The notes under the pieces are model-generated. The model searched no databases. It had not been told where the DNA came from and worked only from the letters and a program-made list of their open reading frames with translations. This document shows positions 55,593 through 63,613 of a DNA stretch of 64,000 bases, piece after piece. The stretch comes from an uncultured Alphaproteobacteria bacterium (lineage in GTDB: Bacteria > Pseudomonadota > Alphaproteobacteria > RF32 > CAG-239). Location of the stretch: positions 1-64,000 of the forward strand of contig CALXWE010000001.1 of assembly GCA_944392295.1 (NCBI GenBank), written 5' to 3'. The number at the start of each line of letters is the position of its first letter. Within the stretch, counting starts at the first letter, position 1. The position numbers were made by a program, and so were the translations under genes.

Positions 55593-56755
55593 AAGCAGAT
55601 ACATTAGTTTATGAAAAAAAAGGTGATGCTGCTCGTTTGGCAGCCATAGATGAAGGTCGAGCCGTAGAATTTGATTTTTATAATGAAAATCATGCCGGAG
55701 AGGGCAATGTATATTTGGGAAAGATTGTCCATAAATTAGATTTAGCCAACGGCAATGTCGGATTTTTGGTAGATATCGGCGATGGCGAAGAAGCCTTTTT
55801 AAATGCCTCTGAGCATGATTTAAAAGAAGTAAATATGACTGAAGGGCAAAGCGTAGTAGTCCAGGTAAGCCAAGAAAAAAGGGCCGAAAAAGGAGCCAAG
55901 GTTGTTCGCAATATTCAAATTGTCGGCACTACGTTAGTATATCGTCCGTTTCGGATGGGTGTAGACGTATCATCTAAAATAGAAGATAAAGATAAAGCTC
56001 AAAGCTACCGCAATGCAGTATGGGAAAATATAACCGGTCAGGAAGGCTGGGCAATAAGAACGGCTGCGGTAGATTTTCCGATTGAAGATGTTTTGGAAGA
56101 GATGGTCAAGTTAAGAAACATCTACGAAAATATTCGGGTTAAGGCTCGTAATGCTACGGCACCGGCGCTGTTATATGTAAGAGAAAATCCGTTATTTGAG
56201 TACATTCGCAGATATAAAGATGATTTACAGACCATTGTGGTCAATAACCACAATTTAGAAAAAGAGTTATCGGAAGTTGCGCCAGAAGGCATGGTAAAAT
56301 ATTGTGCTGAACCGTTTGCCGAGTATGGCTTGGAAGATGCTATTGTTGAGGCCTTAAGACGTACGGTGGAATTACCGGGCGGCGGCAGATTGCATATTCA
56401 GGAAACCAGAGCCTGTGTAGCTATTGACGTAGACAGCGGCGATATGCAATCGGGCGGAGCAATTTCCAGATTAAATGAAGAAGCGGCCAAAGAGATTGCT
56501 CGTCAGATTAGATTGAAGAATTTATCTGGTAAAATTGTAGTAGATTTTGCGGGTTCATCTGAGTACAGATTTATAAGACCGGTGATTGACATTTTGCAGT
56601 CAGAATTAGCCGATGACCCTTGTCGCGGAAGAGTTTTAGGCTTAAGCCGCGGCGGCAACGTCGAGATAGTGCGTCAGCGTCGTCGTCCGTCATTATTAGA
56701 TACCTTTACCGAAGAATGTCCAACCTGTGAAGGAACGGGCAGGGTAGAAAAATAA
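55589..56755 (+). CDS. rng: Ribonuclease E/G family protein
   Basis: 388 residues. Partial S1 domain (GNVYLGKIVHKLDLANGNVGFLVDIG as short blocks), then the catalytic region with TRACVAIDVDSGDM and GKIVVDFAGSSE, holding the two Mg-binding Asp residues, and the zinc-link CPTCEGTG at the end. It lacks the long C-terminal scaffold of RNase E, so it fits RNase G. It overlaps maf upstream and yacG downstream. Confidence 0.92.
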   Translation: MKADTLVYEKKGDAARLAAIDEGRAVEFDFYNENHAGEGNVYLGKIVHKLDLANGNVGFLVDIGDGEEAFLNASEHDLKEVNMTEGQSVVVQVSQEKRAEKGAKVVRNIQIVGTTLVYRPFRMGVDVSSKIEDKDKAQSYRNAVWENITGQEGWAIRTAAVDFPIEDVLEEMVKLRNIYENIRVKARNATAPALLYVRENPLFEYIRRYKDDLQTIVVNNHNLEKELSEVAPEGMVKYCAEPFAEYGLEDAIVEALRRTVELPGGGRLHIQETRACVAIDVDSGDMQSGGAISRLNEEAAKEIARQIRLKNLSGKIVVDFAGSSEYRFIRPVIDILQSELADDPCRGRVLGLSRGGNVEIVRQRRRPSLLDTFTEECPTCEGTGRVEK

Positions 56756-56964
56756 TGGTAAAGATGCACAAATGTCCGATTTGTGGTCGTGAGACGGACG
56801 ATGAAAAATATCGTCCGTTTTGCTCCAAGAGATGTGCCGATATAGATTTAGGCAGATGGTTTAACGGCTCGTATAATATTCCGGCTGTAGAGCTCGATGC
56901 GGAAGATTACGAAGAGCTGGAAAAAGAAATGAGCAAAACCGAATCCCTTGAAGATAAGGAGTAG
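56755..56964 (+). CDS. yacG: DNA gyrase inhibitor YacG
   Basis: 69 residues. Four zinc cysteines in CPICGRE and FCSKRCADIDLGRWFNGSYNIP, the family hallmark. The acidic tail is usual. The gene starts one base inside the rng stop codon and ends the dksA-maf-rng-yacG unit. Confidence 0.95.
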   Translation: MVKMHKCPICGRETDDEKYRPFCSKRCADIDLGRWFNGSYNIPAVELDAEDYEELEKEMSKTESLEDKE

Positions 56965-57037
56965 GGATAATATCAGCGGTGATAAAAGCCGAGGAAGGTT
57001 TTGTTTAATAAAAAACAATTGATTGTTTAAAAAAACA

Positions 57038-57066
57038 AGAGAGTGGTTTTCACCACTCTCTTTTCT
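57038..57066 (+). terminator. Terminator of the dksA-maf-rng-yacG unit
   Basis: AGAGAGTGGT and ACCACTCTCT pair around TTTC, with T-rich ends. Confidence 0.85.
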
Positions 57067-57087
57067 CTTTTGGTTTTTCTCTTGACC

Positions 57088-57954
57088 CTATGACAGAATA
57101 ACAACAGACAGCTTTTCAATCTGCTTGCTAAATTCTGTCATATTAGTCTTCTCATCGAAGCCAAGAGCGTAGATTTTCCTCCCCTGCTTCTGGAATGCTT
57201 GAGCGATTGCTCCCCAGTTTTCCACCCCATTCTTGTTGTACAGGATAATCTGTGGAATTTCAGGGAACATCGTCAGAAGTACCCATGTATGGGTACCGGC
57301 GATACCGATACATGCGCGCAGCTGCTTGTACAGATTATAGTACATTCTGTGCTGCACGCCGCGGATTCCGAATACCTCCTTATGCTCAGTCATACCCGGA
57401 ACGTACATGTTGAACTCTTTAGCAAGAGCCTCAACTATTGCAAGGTCTTTGACCTTGTCAAAGTGCTGTCCGAGCACAAAATTGAACATCTTCCTGTACA
57501 CATCATCTTTCAGGAAGTAAAATACTGACTGGTTGAGCGACTGCTGAGCTGCAGTCACCCCGCACTCTCCATCACTGATGAGCTTTTGAGGAACTATCAT
57601 AACGTTCCTCTTACCAATGAGTTCCCTGTAAACAGGAAGCTCCAGAGTACTCTCAGTAGGAGTCAGACGATACTTGGCAAATTCAAGCCATGCCCCGTCA
57701 GGAAGCTTGCCGGCCTTGAGCGTACCGATGATATCCACAGCCTCTTCTTCATAGCGTCCTCTTTCGTCGAAATCAATTTTCAACAGAGAGTCATAGAAAA
57801 ACGACAAGTTTTCGTAAATCTTGCGACTCTCAGCTTCCCACTCCTCTCGATTATCCTTTTTTGGAAGGATAACTACCGGAATTCCGAAAGCCTTTGCGAA
57901 GTTGAGTGCCATGATTTCGTGTCCGAAGCTGGAAGAAACTTTAATTGTATTCAT
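57088..57954 (-). CDS. Hypothetical protein of foreign composition, C-terminus glycosyltransferase-like
   Basis: 288 residues, with no signal peptide. The C-terminal half contains CIGIAGTHTWVLLTMFPEIPQI, which resembles the nucleotide-sugar-binding part of heptosyltransferase-type GT-B proteins; the N-terminal half is not recognised. Codon use differs from the neighbours, with more G/C at third positions. No Shine-Dalgarno precedes ATG 57954 (AGAAAAATT), a Bacteroidetes-like trait. The gene stands alone between a terminator and an AT-rich spacer. Recent transfer is likely; the function is unproven. Confidence 0.7.
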   Translation of the reverse strand: MNTIKVSSSFGHEIMALNFAKAFGIPVVILPKKDNREEWEAESRKIYENLSFFYDSLLKIDFDERGRYEEEAVDIIGTLKAGKLPDGAWLEFAKYRLTPTESTLELPVYRELIGKRNVMIVPQKLISDGECGVTAAQQSLNQSVFYFLKDDVYRKMFNFVLGQHFDKVKDLAIVEALAKEFNMYVPGMTEHKEVFGIRGVQHRMYYNLYKQLRACIGIAGTHTWVLLTMFPEIPQIILYNKNGVENWGAIAQAFQKQGRKIYALGFDEKTNMTEFSKQIEKLSVVILS

Positions 57955-58333
57955 AATTTTTCTGGCTTATTTAGAGAGGCTGCTCCTTGAAAGCTCCAGT
58001 AACCTCTGTTATGTTAATAGATAAATAAATACCGTATTAAGCTAAAACAAATAACCCATGAAAAATATGAATGGTTAAATAATAGCTTAATAATTTGTTT
58101 ACGATAATGAACCTACCATAATTTTTATTACCTGTCAATACAAAAAATGCACTTTTGTCAAGTTTTTTTACAGAATAAAATAAAACACGGTATTTGTTGT
58201 TGATAAAACAGTAGGTTAACAGATTGGCGCAATCGTCAAATATTATATAAATTGTCTAGTTTTGTGATTAAAAGGAATTTTAAAAAGGCAAAAGCCGGAA
58301 TGAAAATTCCGGCTTTAAGCTCAAAATTGTCGG
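57955..58333. other. AT-rich intergenic region
   Basis: About 380 bases without a credible open frame. It contains the terminator at 58291-58316 and, near 57970-58010, sequence of the same balanced composition as the gene to its left, so the transferred block probably extends to about 58020. Confidence 0.45.
58291..58316 (-). terminator. Terminator of the 58334-58795 gene
   Basis: AAAGCCGGAAT and ATTCCGGCTTT pair around GAAA. A T-run follows a few bases downstream on the minus strand. Confidence 0.75.
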
Positions 58334-58795
58334 CTAAATAGCCACACAACCGTAAATCTTTTTGGTGTTGCGATTATACCTGTACGGTATAAAATTCACT
58401 GTTTTCTGTCCTTCGTCAAAATGGTCAGCTTCGGCAAAGGCGAACACATTGGGTGCCAACTTTACTAAGAGATGAACACTTTCCTGACCCTTGTTTACAC
58501 TCAACACTTCACCCTGATAGGTTTCAAGCATCTCATTTTGCCTTACCCATTTATCATGCGGGTGTCTAAACACCGGCACTGCCACTTTAAGCTGTGTGCC
58601 TTTTACGTTGGCGCATACATGCGAATGCTTTACTTTATAAGCATTTCCAGGTTGAAAGATATCTCCCCAGTTATGTTGGCGCATTAAATGCAACCGACGC
58701 TTAGGACAAATGGCAAGACCACCTGAGCATTTGAAAACCAGCAAGTCTTGATTTTTTACATGACGCACACCTAAAGAAATTATTTTTTCGCTCAT
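58334..58795 (-). CDS. Hypothetical protein, conserved-looking
   Basis: 153 residues, cytosolic, rich in His, Val and Lys (VKHSHVCANVKGTQLKVAVPVF, FRHPHDKW, NVFAFAEADHFDEG). The pattern suggests small beta-rich domains, but I recognise no family. Three cysteines are spread out (near residues 23, 30, 61) without a metal-site pattern. The gene is divergent from rplK and occupies the position where nusG and secE normally lie. Confidence 0.68.
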   Translation of the reverse strand: MSEKIISLGVRHVKNQDLLVFKCSGGLAICPKRRLHLMRQHNWGDIFQPGNAYKVKHSHVCANVKGTQLKVAVPVFRHPHDKWVRQNEMLETYQGEVLSVNKGQESVHLLVKLAPNVFAFAEADHFDEGQKTVNFIPYRYNRNTKKIYGCVAI

Positions 58796-58995
58796 AAAAT
58801 AATATAAAATTAAAAATTAGAATTAAAAATTAAAATTTAACCTAGGATAACCGCGAGCTAAGGGGTTGTCAATATTAAAAAATAAAAGTAAATGTAAAAA
58901 AGTCTTGCATTTTTAAAAGAATATGCTAAGAGTAAAGCACTTGTAAAAGGCGATTCTGCTTTTTGTGGGTGTAATATATTGTTTTAACATAATTT

Positions 58996-59027
58996 CGTGG
59001 GAGGGCAGCCATGCTCTTAAAACCACG
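58996..59027 (+). promoter_or_regulatory. L11-operon leader with probable L1 binding site
   Basis: CGTGGGAGGGC...TTAAAACCACG forms a stem CGTGG/CCACG with GGGAG on its 5' side, 22 bases before rplK. This matches the L1 target that mimics the 23S rRNA site and gives feedback control of rplK-rplA. Family resemblance by eye. Confidence 0.65.
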
Positions 59028-59049
59028 AACCTGAAAAAAGAGGTATAAA

Positions 59050-59487
59050 ATGGCTAAGTCTAAGAAGAAGATTTTAGGTTTAATCAAGCTTCAGATTGCC
59101 GCCGGAAAAGCCAATCCTTCTCCGCCGGTAGGACCTGCATTAGGTCAAAAAGGCTTGAATATTATGGAATTCTGCAAGGCATTTAATGCTGCAACACAAA
59201 AAATGGAACCCGGTATTCCGGTTCCGGTTATCATTACGGCATATGAAGATAAGAGCTTTACTTTTATCACCAAATTGCCTCCGGTAGCTTATTACATTAA
59301 GAAAGCAGCAAATGTATCTTCAGCATCCAAAGAACCCGGAAAATCTTTTGCCGGCCAGATAACCCTTGCTCAAGTAAAAGAAATTGCTCAAACCAAACTT
59401 CCTGACATGAACTGTGCAACAGTTGAATCTGCCATGAACATGGTAAAGGGTCAGGCTGTTTCTATGGGTATTAAAGTAGTGGAGTAA
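59050..59487 (+). CDS. rplK: Ribosomal protein L11
   Basis: 145 residues with [33 protein letters not shown] (in blocks), [16 protein letters not shown] and [18 protein letters not shown]11 forms the GTPase-associated stalk base. It starts the rplKA pair and is followed by rplA after four bases. Confidence 0.98.
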   Translation: MAKSKKKILGLIKLQIAAGKANPSPPVGPALGQKGLNIMEFCKAFNAATQKMEPGIPVPVIITAYEDKSFTFITKLPPVAYYIKKAANVSSASKEPGKSFAGQITLAQVKEIAQTKLPDMNCATVESAMNMVKGQAVSMGIKVVE

Positions 59488-59491
59488 GACG

Positions 59492-60175
59492 ATGGCTGGA
59501 AAAAGAATTGTAAATGCGTATAAAAACATTGATAAGAATCAAGCATACGCTTTAAAAGATGCTGTAAAAATCGTTAAAGACAACGCTACAGCTAAGTTTG
59601 ATGAAACCATTGATTTGGCAATCAACTTGGGTGTTGACCCCAAATATGCCGATCAAATGGTAAGAGGTGTTTGCTCATTACCGCATGGCAACGGCAAAAA
59701 AGTACGCGTAGCCGTATTTGCTCAAGGCGAAAAAGCTGATGAAGCTAAAGCAGCCGGAGCAGATATTGTCGGAGCTGAAAATTTGGTAGATACCATTTTA
59801 TCCGGCAAGATTGATTTTGATCGTTGCATTGCCACCCCGGATATGATGGGTATGGCTGGTCGTGTTGCTCGTGTTTTAGGTCCTAAAGGATTAATGCCTA
59901 ACCCGAAACTCGGCACCGTTACCATGGATGTAGCAACCGCCGTACAAAAAGCTAAAGCCGGTGAAGTTCAATATCGTGTAGAAAAGAACGGTATTGTTCA
60001 TGCAGGTATCGCCAAGGCATCGTTTAGTGAAGATAAAATTTACGATAACGCTAAAATGTTTATCGAAACCATTATCAAAGCTAAGCCGCAATCCTTAAAA
60101 GGAACATATTTGAAGAAAATTTCCATTAGTTCCACAATGGGTGTTGGCGTAAGAGTTGACTCTTCAGCTTTGTAA
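59492..60175 (+). CDS. rplA: Ribosomal protein L1
   Basis: 227 residues, usual length. [54 protein letters not shown] and [18 protein letters not shown] are family blocks. L1 also represses its own operon through the leader before rplK. Confidence 0.98.
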   Translation: MAGKRIVNAYKNIDKNQAYALKDAVKIVKDNATAKFDETIDLAINLGVDPKYADQMVRGVCSLPHGNGKKVRVAVFAQGEKADEAKAAGADIVGAENLVDTILSGKIDFDRCIATPDMMGMAGRVARVLGPKGLMPNPKLGTVTMDVATAVQKAKAGEVQYRVEKNGIVHAGIAKASFSEDKIYDNAKMFIETIIKAKPQSLKGTYLKKISISSTMGVGVRVDSSAL

Positions 60176-60478
60176 GCAGGGAGTTGGCCTTAGAATTTAA
60201 GGCAAAAAGTTTTGAGCGGTGAGCTTTATCACCGCTCGCTCTCAAGAGCATCAAGCTCTTGAAACTGTCCAAGACTGTAGGTAACAGATTGCTCATAAAT
60301 CGTTAGATTGTAGCCGTTGTTTTAAATATCCTACATAGACGGGAGCGGAATTTAAGTTTATAAATTTTTTCTCCTGGACAGATTAGTTGCCGTATATTTC
60401 AGATGTTTATATCTGATATATTCGGTTGTGGTAAATTAATATTGTCAGAAATGATAATATGTTAATTGGAGACAATAA
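60176..60478. other. Spacer between rplA and rplJ, with hairpins
   Basis: About 300 bases without a gene. Two perfect hairpins come first: GAGCGGTGA/TCACCGCTC (60214-60238) and TCAAGAGC/GCTCTTGA (60242-60262). The L10 leader follows. The region ends with a GGAG site before the GTG start of rplJ. Confidence 0.6.
60262..60381 (+). ncRNA. Ribosomal L10 leader (autoregulatory RNA)
   Basis: CTGTCC (60265-60270) pairs with GGACAG (60376-60381). Inside are AAGACTGTAGGTAAC and CCTACATAGACGGGAG, the kink-turn strands typical of L10 leaders, to which L10(L12)4 binds and represses rplJL. Similarity to the Rfam L10 leader is judged by eye. Confidence 0.75.
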
Positions 60479-60961
60479 GTGAACCGCGAAGAAAAGAAAC
60501 AATTACTCGACGACTTGCATGAGTTGTTCAACGGTTCTGAAATTGTAGTCGTTTCACACTATAAAGGTTTAACGGTTGCAGAGGTTTCAGAATTGCGTGC
60601 AGCTATTCATAAAGCAGGCGCTGGGTTTAGAGTTACTAAAAACCGGATTACTAAGCTGGCTCTTAAAGATACCAAGTTTGAAGGCTTAACAGATTTGTTT
60701 ACCGGACCTACCGCAATTGCGTTCGCAAACGATCCTGTTTCGGCTTGTAAAGCTTGCGTTGAATTCGCAAAGAATAATGAAAAATTGGTTGTAATTGGTG
60801 GTGCTATGGGCACAGGTGTTCTGACCATTGATGAAATCAATCGTTTAGCTACCATTCCGTCTATGGATGAATTGCGTGCTAAAATCATTGGCTTGCTTCA
60901 AGCTCCTGGCGCTCAATTGGCCAGAGTTACCAAAGCATACAGCGAAAAAGAAGCTGCATAG
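60479..60961 (+). CDS. rplJ: Ribosomal protein L10
   Basis: 160 residues with GTG start 60479, GGAG upstream. REEKKQLLDDLHELFNGSEIVVVSHYKGLTVAEVSELR, FRVTKNRITKLAL and FTGPTAIAF are family blocks (given in parts). L10 carries L7/L12 dimers on its C-terminal helix. It follows the L10 leader. Confidence 0.97.
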   Translation: MNREEKKQLLDDLHELFNGSEIVVVSHYKGLTVAEVSELRAAIHKAGAGFRVTKNRITKLALKDTKFEGLTDLFTGPTAIAFANDPVSACKACVEFAKNNEKLVVIGGAMGTGVLTIDEINRLATIPSMDELRAKIIGLLQAPGAQLARVTKAYSEKEAA

Positions 60962-61012
60962 GTTTTTAAGTAATTTATTGGAATTTAATTTTAATTTAAT
61001 TGGAGAAAAAAG

Positions 61013-61384
61013 ATGGCAGATTTAGCCAAATTGGTAGATGAATTATCAGCTTTGACAGTTATGGAAGCTGCTGACTTGTCAAAAATGTTAGAAGAAAAAT
61101 GGGGCGTATCCGCTGCTGCTGCTGTTGCAGTTGCTGCTGGTGGTGCTGCTGCAGGTGCTGCTGCTGAAGAAAAAGATGAATTTGATGTAATCTTGGCAGA
61201 AGCTGGTGCAAATAAAATCAACGTAATTAAAGAAATCAGAGCTATTACTCAATTAGGTTTGAAAGAAGCTAAAGATTTGGTTGATGGCGCTCCGAAAACT
61301 GTTAAAGAAGGCGTTGCTAAAGCTGAAGCTGAAGAAATCAAAGCTAAGTTGGAAGCCGCTGGTGCTAAAGTTGAATTGAAGTAA
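61013..61384 (+). CDS. rplL: Ribosomal protein L7/L12
   Basis: 123 residues. N-terminal dimer domain ([29 protein letters not shown]), Ala/Gly-rich hinge, and C-terminal domain with [21 protein letters not shown] and [21 protein letters not shown]. It recruits translation factors. A strong terminator follows and rpoB is not present, which is unusual. Confidence 0.98.
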   Translation: MADLAKLVDELSALTVMEAADLSKMLEEKWGVSAAAAVAVAAGGAAAGAAAEEKDEFDVILAEAGANKINVIKEIRAITQLGLKEAKDLVDGAPKTVKEGVAKAEAEEIKAKLEAAGAKVELK

Positions 61385-61405
61385 TTCTGTTTAACTAACA
61401 TCTTA

Positions 61406-61438
61406 AAAAAGACCCGCTTTATGGCGGGTCTTTTTTTG
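61406..61438 (+). terminator. Terminator of the rplJL unit
   Basis: AAAGACCCGC and GCGGGTCTTT pair around TTTATG, then T7. Confidence 0.93.
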
Positions 61439-61516
61439 TAATGGGAAAACCACGCGTTAGTTGCGAGGGTATCTTTTTATACAATTAAACCATTTTTTAT
61501 AGTATTAACAAAACGC

Positions 61517-61544
61517 TTGACAAAAATTTTGTTTATAGTATTAA
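61517..61544 (+). promoter_or_regulatory. Candidate promoter of the transferred lipoprotein gene
   Basis: TTGACA (61517-61522) and TATTAA (61539-61544) with 16 bases between. TTATAGTATTAA occurs twice, near 61498 and 61533. No Shine-Dalgarno follows before the ATG. Confidence 0.4.
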
Positions 61545-61585
61545 TTAAGTGATAACCCTATTTATTAATTAAAATTTTTTTGTAT

Positions 61586-62071
61586 ATGAAAGCTATTATT
61601 AAAATGGCATTGTGCATCATGGTGGTTGCACTTGCCGCTGTTTCTTGCAAACAGAAAGAAGCCCCCGTTCAGGAGGCAAAACCTGAGGTTTATGTTCCCA
61701 AGCATGGTCTTGAACTTGTAGACCTTGCCAAAATCAAAACCTACAACTACGTACAAGCTCCCGTCCAGGAAGCAGCTCTTTCGGTAGTCGTTAACTACAG
61801 TGAAACAGAGCTGTACGCGCCTATCAAAATCAAGTATACGTACGCCAACGGCGACACATATACGTATATGCTTGAAGGATTTGGGCTCTGGGAGAATGAA
61901 AACGGACGTCTTCGGGTTGTAGCCGACAAAACAACGGTATGGCTTCAAGGACAGACCAAGGCCGGCAAGTTCTGCGAGTTCGTCTTTTATGGCGATCCGA
62001 AGAACAATGGTAAGAAAATAACGCCGAATTCTTACCGCAACCTGCCTGCCGGCGAGATAGTTTACAGGTAA
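61586..62071 (+). CDS. Lipoprotein of foreign composition, unknown function
   Basis: 161 residues. The signal ends at a lipobox (VALAAVSC), then a Glu/Pro/Val-rich linker (KQKEAPVQEAKPEVYVP) and a beta-rich domain with YANGDTYTYMLEGFGLWENENGRL. C-ending codons are far more frequent than in neighbouring genes. The poly-T region before ATG 61586 has no Shine-Dalgarno, as is common in Bacteroidetes. It sits behind rplL, where rpoB is normally found. Likely acquired by transfer; the mature part is not recognised. Confidence 0.75.
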   Translation: MKAIIKMALCIMVVALAAVSCKQKEAPVQEAKPEVYVPKHGLELVDLAKIKTYNYVQAPVQEAALSVVVNYSETELYAPIKIKYTYANGDTYTYMLEGFGLWENENGRLRVVADKTTVWLQGQTKAGKFCEFVFYGDPKNNGKKITPNSYRNLPAGEIVYR

Positions 62072-62093
62072 ACTCTCTTGCTGTACAAATTAC

Positions 62094-62129
62094 AAACCCT
62101 CGGTATTTAATACCGAGGGTTTGATTTTT
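62094..62129 (+). terminator. Terminator of the lipoprotein gene
   Basis: AAACCCTCGGTA and TACCGAGGGTTT pair around TTTAA, then GATTTTTG. Confidence 0.85.
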
Positions 62130-62146
62130 GAGGATAATAGGCAATT

Positions 62147-62764
62147 TTATTTAAATACTATTGTCTGCACAAATTCTGTTCCTGTGCCGTTATGGTAAAT
62201 ATCATAGGCTTGCTGGCACATATTCCAAAAATCTTTAGTGCTGTATTGCGATAGGCATTTAGCATTTTTTGTGCAATAACGGTCTGAATACATAGTTATA
62301 GAGTATCCGTCGAAAATTCCGACACTGTAAAGGGAAGATTCTGATGCGTAATTTTTAATAATTTCAAAAATGTTTACGCAACTGGTTATGGAGTTAGAGT
62401 CTACATAACCTCCGGCTTTTTGCCCGGTATAATGGATGTAATATGCCTGCGTACCTGCATTAAAGCGTTCGATAGAGTTTCCCATTGCATCATACCATTT
62501 ATCTTCAATTAAACTTTGAGGGACCATATTCATTTTTTCCAATATTTTTGAAACGTGATCTCCTCCCAAAGAGGATATGCTGTTGCTAGATAACACGGAT
62601 ATTGTTGCGGCAATAAGCTGCGAATATTGTTCGGCTTGTTTGTTTAATTTATATTTAGTCATCGCCTTAGAGTAACCGGTGAGGGCGCCGACGGAGAGTA
62701 CTCCGATTATTGCGAGAACACCGAGCATCTCGACCATGCTTCTTCCCAGTTCATTAAATTTCAT
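62147..62764 (-). CDS. Type IV pilin-like protein, copy 7
   Basis: 205 residues. MKFNELG|RSMVEML, shared helix with ALTGYSKAM, then a Ser-rich head (ISVLSSNSISSLGGDHV). It keeps the family block in variant form (SCVNIFEIIKNY, YSDRYCTKNAKCLSQ, MCQQAYD). Its N-terminal codons use more C and G than other copies although the amino acids agree. It lies behind copy 8 and has its own promoter block. The Shine-Dalgarno is weaker here (TGAGGTTTTTAG). Confidence 0.9.
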   Translation of the reverse strand: MKFNELGRSMVEMLGVLAIIGVLSVGALTGYSKAMTKYKLNKQAEQYSQLIAATISVLSSNSISSLGGDHVSKILEKMNMVPQSLIEDKWYDAMGNSIERFNAGTQAYYIHYTGQKAGGYVDSNSITSCVNIFEIIKNYASESSLYSVGIFDGYSITMYSDRYCTKNAKCLSQYSTKDFWNMCQQAYDIYHNGTGTEFVQTIVFK

Positions 62765-62790
62765 CTAAAAACCTCAGATTTTGGGTTGTG

Positions 62791-62847
62791 AAAGGACTTT
62801 AAACGAAATCATAAACCGTTTTTTTTTTTTGCAACTTTAAAAGGAAC
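62791..62847 (-). promoter_or_regulatory. Conserved pilin promoter block, copy 7 (A12 tract)
   Basis: TTGCAA, twelve A (62819-62830), CGGTT, TATGAT. It starts 35 bases behind the stop codon of copy 8 and continues into GGAACTGAGC, also shared with copy 8. Confidence 0.6.
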
Positions 62848-62882
62848 TGAGCCCACAGATTATAAGCTTTAAAGCAGTTAAC

Positions 62883-63518
62883 TTATTCATCCCAAATTAA
62901 TTTTATATGTGGAGTAGATGTCTTCCCTGCGTTATACCTACACCAATTATCAATATCTGTTACGGTAATATCTTTTAGACACTTGTTACTGGTATTGCAG
63001 TAGCTATCACCATATACATTATTTGCATCGTAACCATCTCCTGAACTTCCACTGATTATTGACATACTTCTGAGGCTTTGATGGAATTCTTTAGCAACAT
63101 TGACTATATTGCGGCAAATACTTAATGAATATTGGTCATCTTTACTGGTATCTAATTCAATAAAAAATTGGGTGTAAATATCGCCATTTCCATTAATTGT
63201 ATATACAGGATACATTGAATTATTAAAAACATCATATATTACGGATGTACTGTTGTTTTTAATCATTTCTTGAGGTATTTCATTAAGTTTAATGAGATAA
63301 GGAATAGTGTTTACATATTGCACATTTTTAAAATTCCAGTGCTTAGCATAGCGTAAACCGGCATTTATTACTGTGGATAGCTGTTCGGCTTGCTTGTTAA
63401 GTTTGTACCTCATCATCGCTTTGGAATATCCGGCAATAGCCCCGACCGACAATACGCCTATGATTGCGAGAACACCGAGCATTTCGACCATAGAACGACC
63501 AAGTTCATAAAATTTCAT
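62883..63518 (-). CDS. Type IV pilin-like protein, copy 8
   Basis: 211 residues. MKFYELG|RSMVEML and the shared helix, then KYKLNKQAEQLSTVINAGLRY like copies 2 and 3. The head has SICRNIVNVAKEFHQSL, YGDSYCNTSNKCLKD and WCRY, so it belongs to the cysteine-patterned subgroup, but its middle is unique (FFIELDTSKDDQY). It lies directly behind a membrane protein gene. The Shine-Dalgarno is GGAGG. Confidence 0.9.
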   Translation of the reverse strand: MKFYELGRSMVEMLGVLAIIGVLSVGAIAGYSKAMMRYKLNKQAEQLSTVINAGLRYAKHWNFKNVQYVNTIPYLIKLNEIPQEMIKNNSTSVIYDVFNNSMYPVYTINGNGDIYTQFFIELDTSKDDQYSLSICRNIVNVAKEFHQSLRSMSIISGSSGDGYDANNVYGDSYCNTSNKCLKDITVTDIDNWCRYNAGKTSTPHIKLIWDE

Positions 63519-63544
63519 CTAAAAACCTCCGATTTTGGGTTGTG

Positions 63545-63600
63545 AAAGGACTTTAAACGAAATCATAAACCGTTTTTTTTTTTTGCAACTTTAAAAGGAA
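63545..63600 (-). promoter_or_regulatory. Conserved pilin promoter block, copy 8 (A12 tract)
   Basis: TTGCAA, twelve A (63573-63584), CGGTT, TATGAT. The block begins only 13 bases behind the stop codon of the membrane protein gene. Confidence 0.6.
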
Positions 63601-63613
63601 CTGAGCGGAAGTT

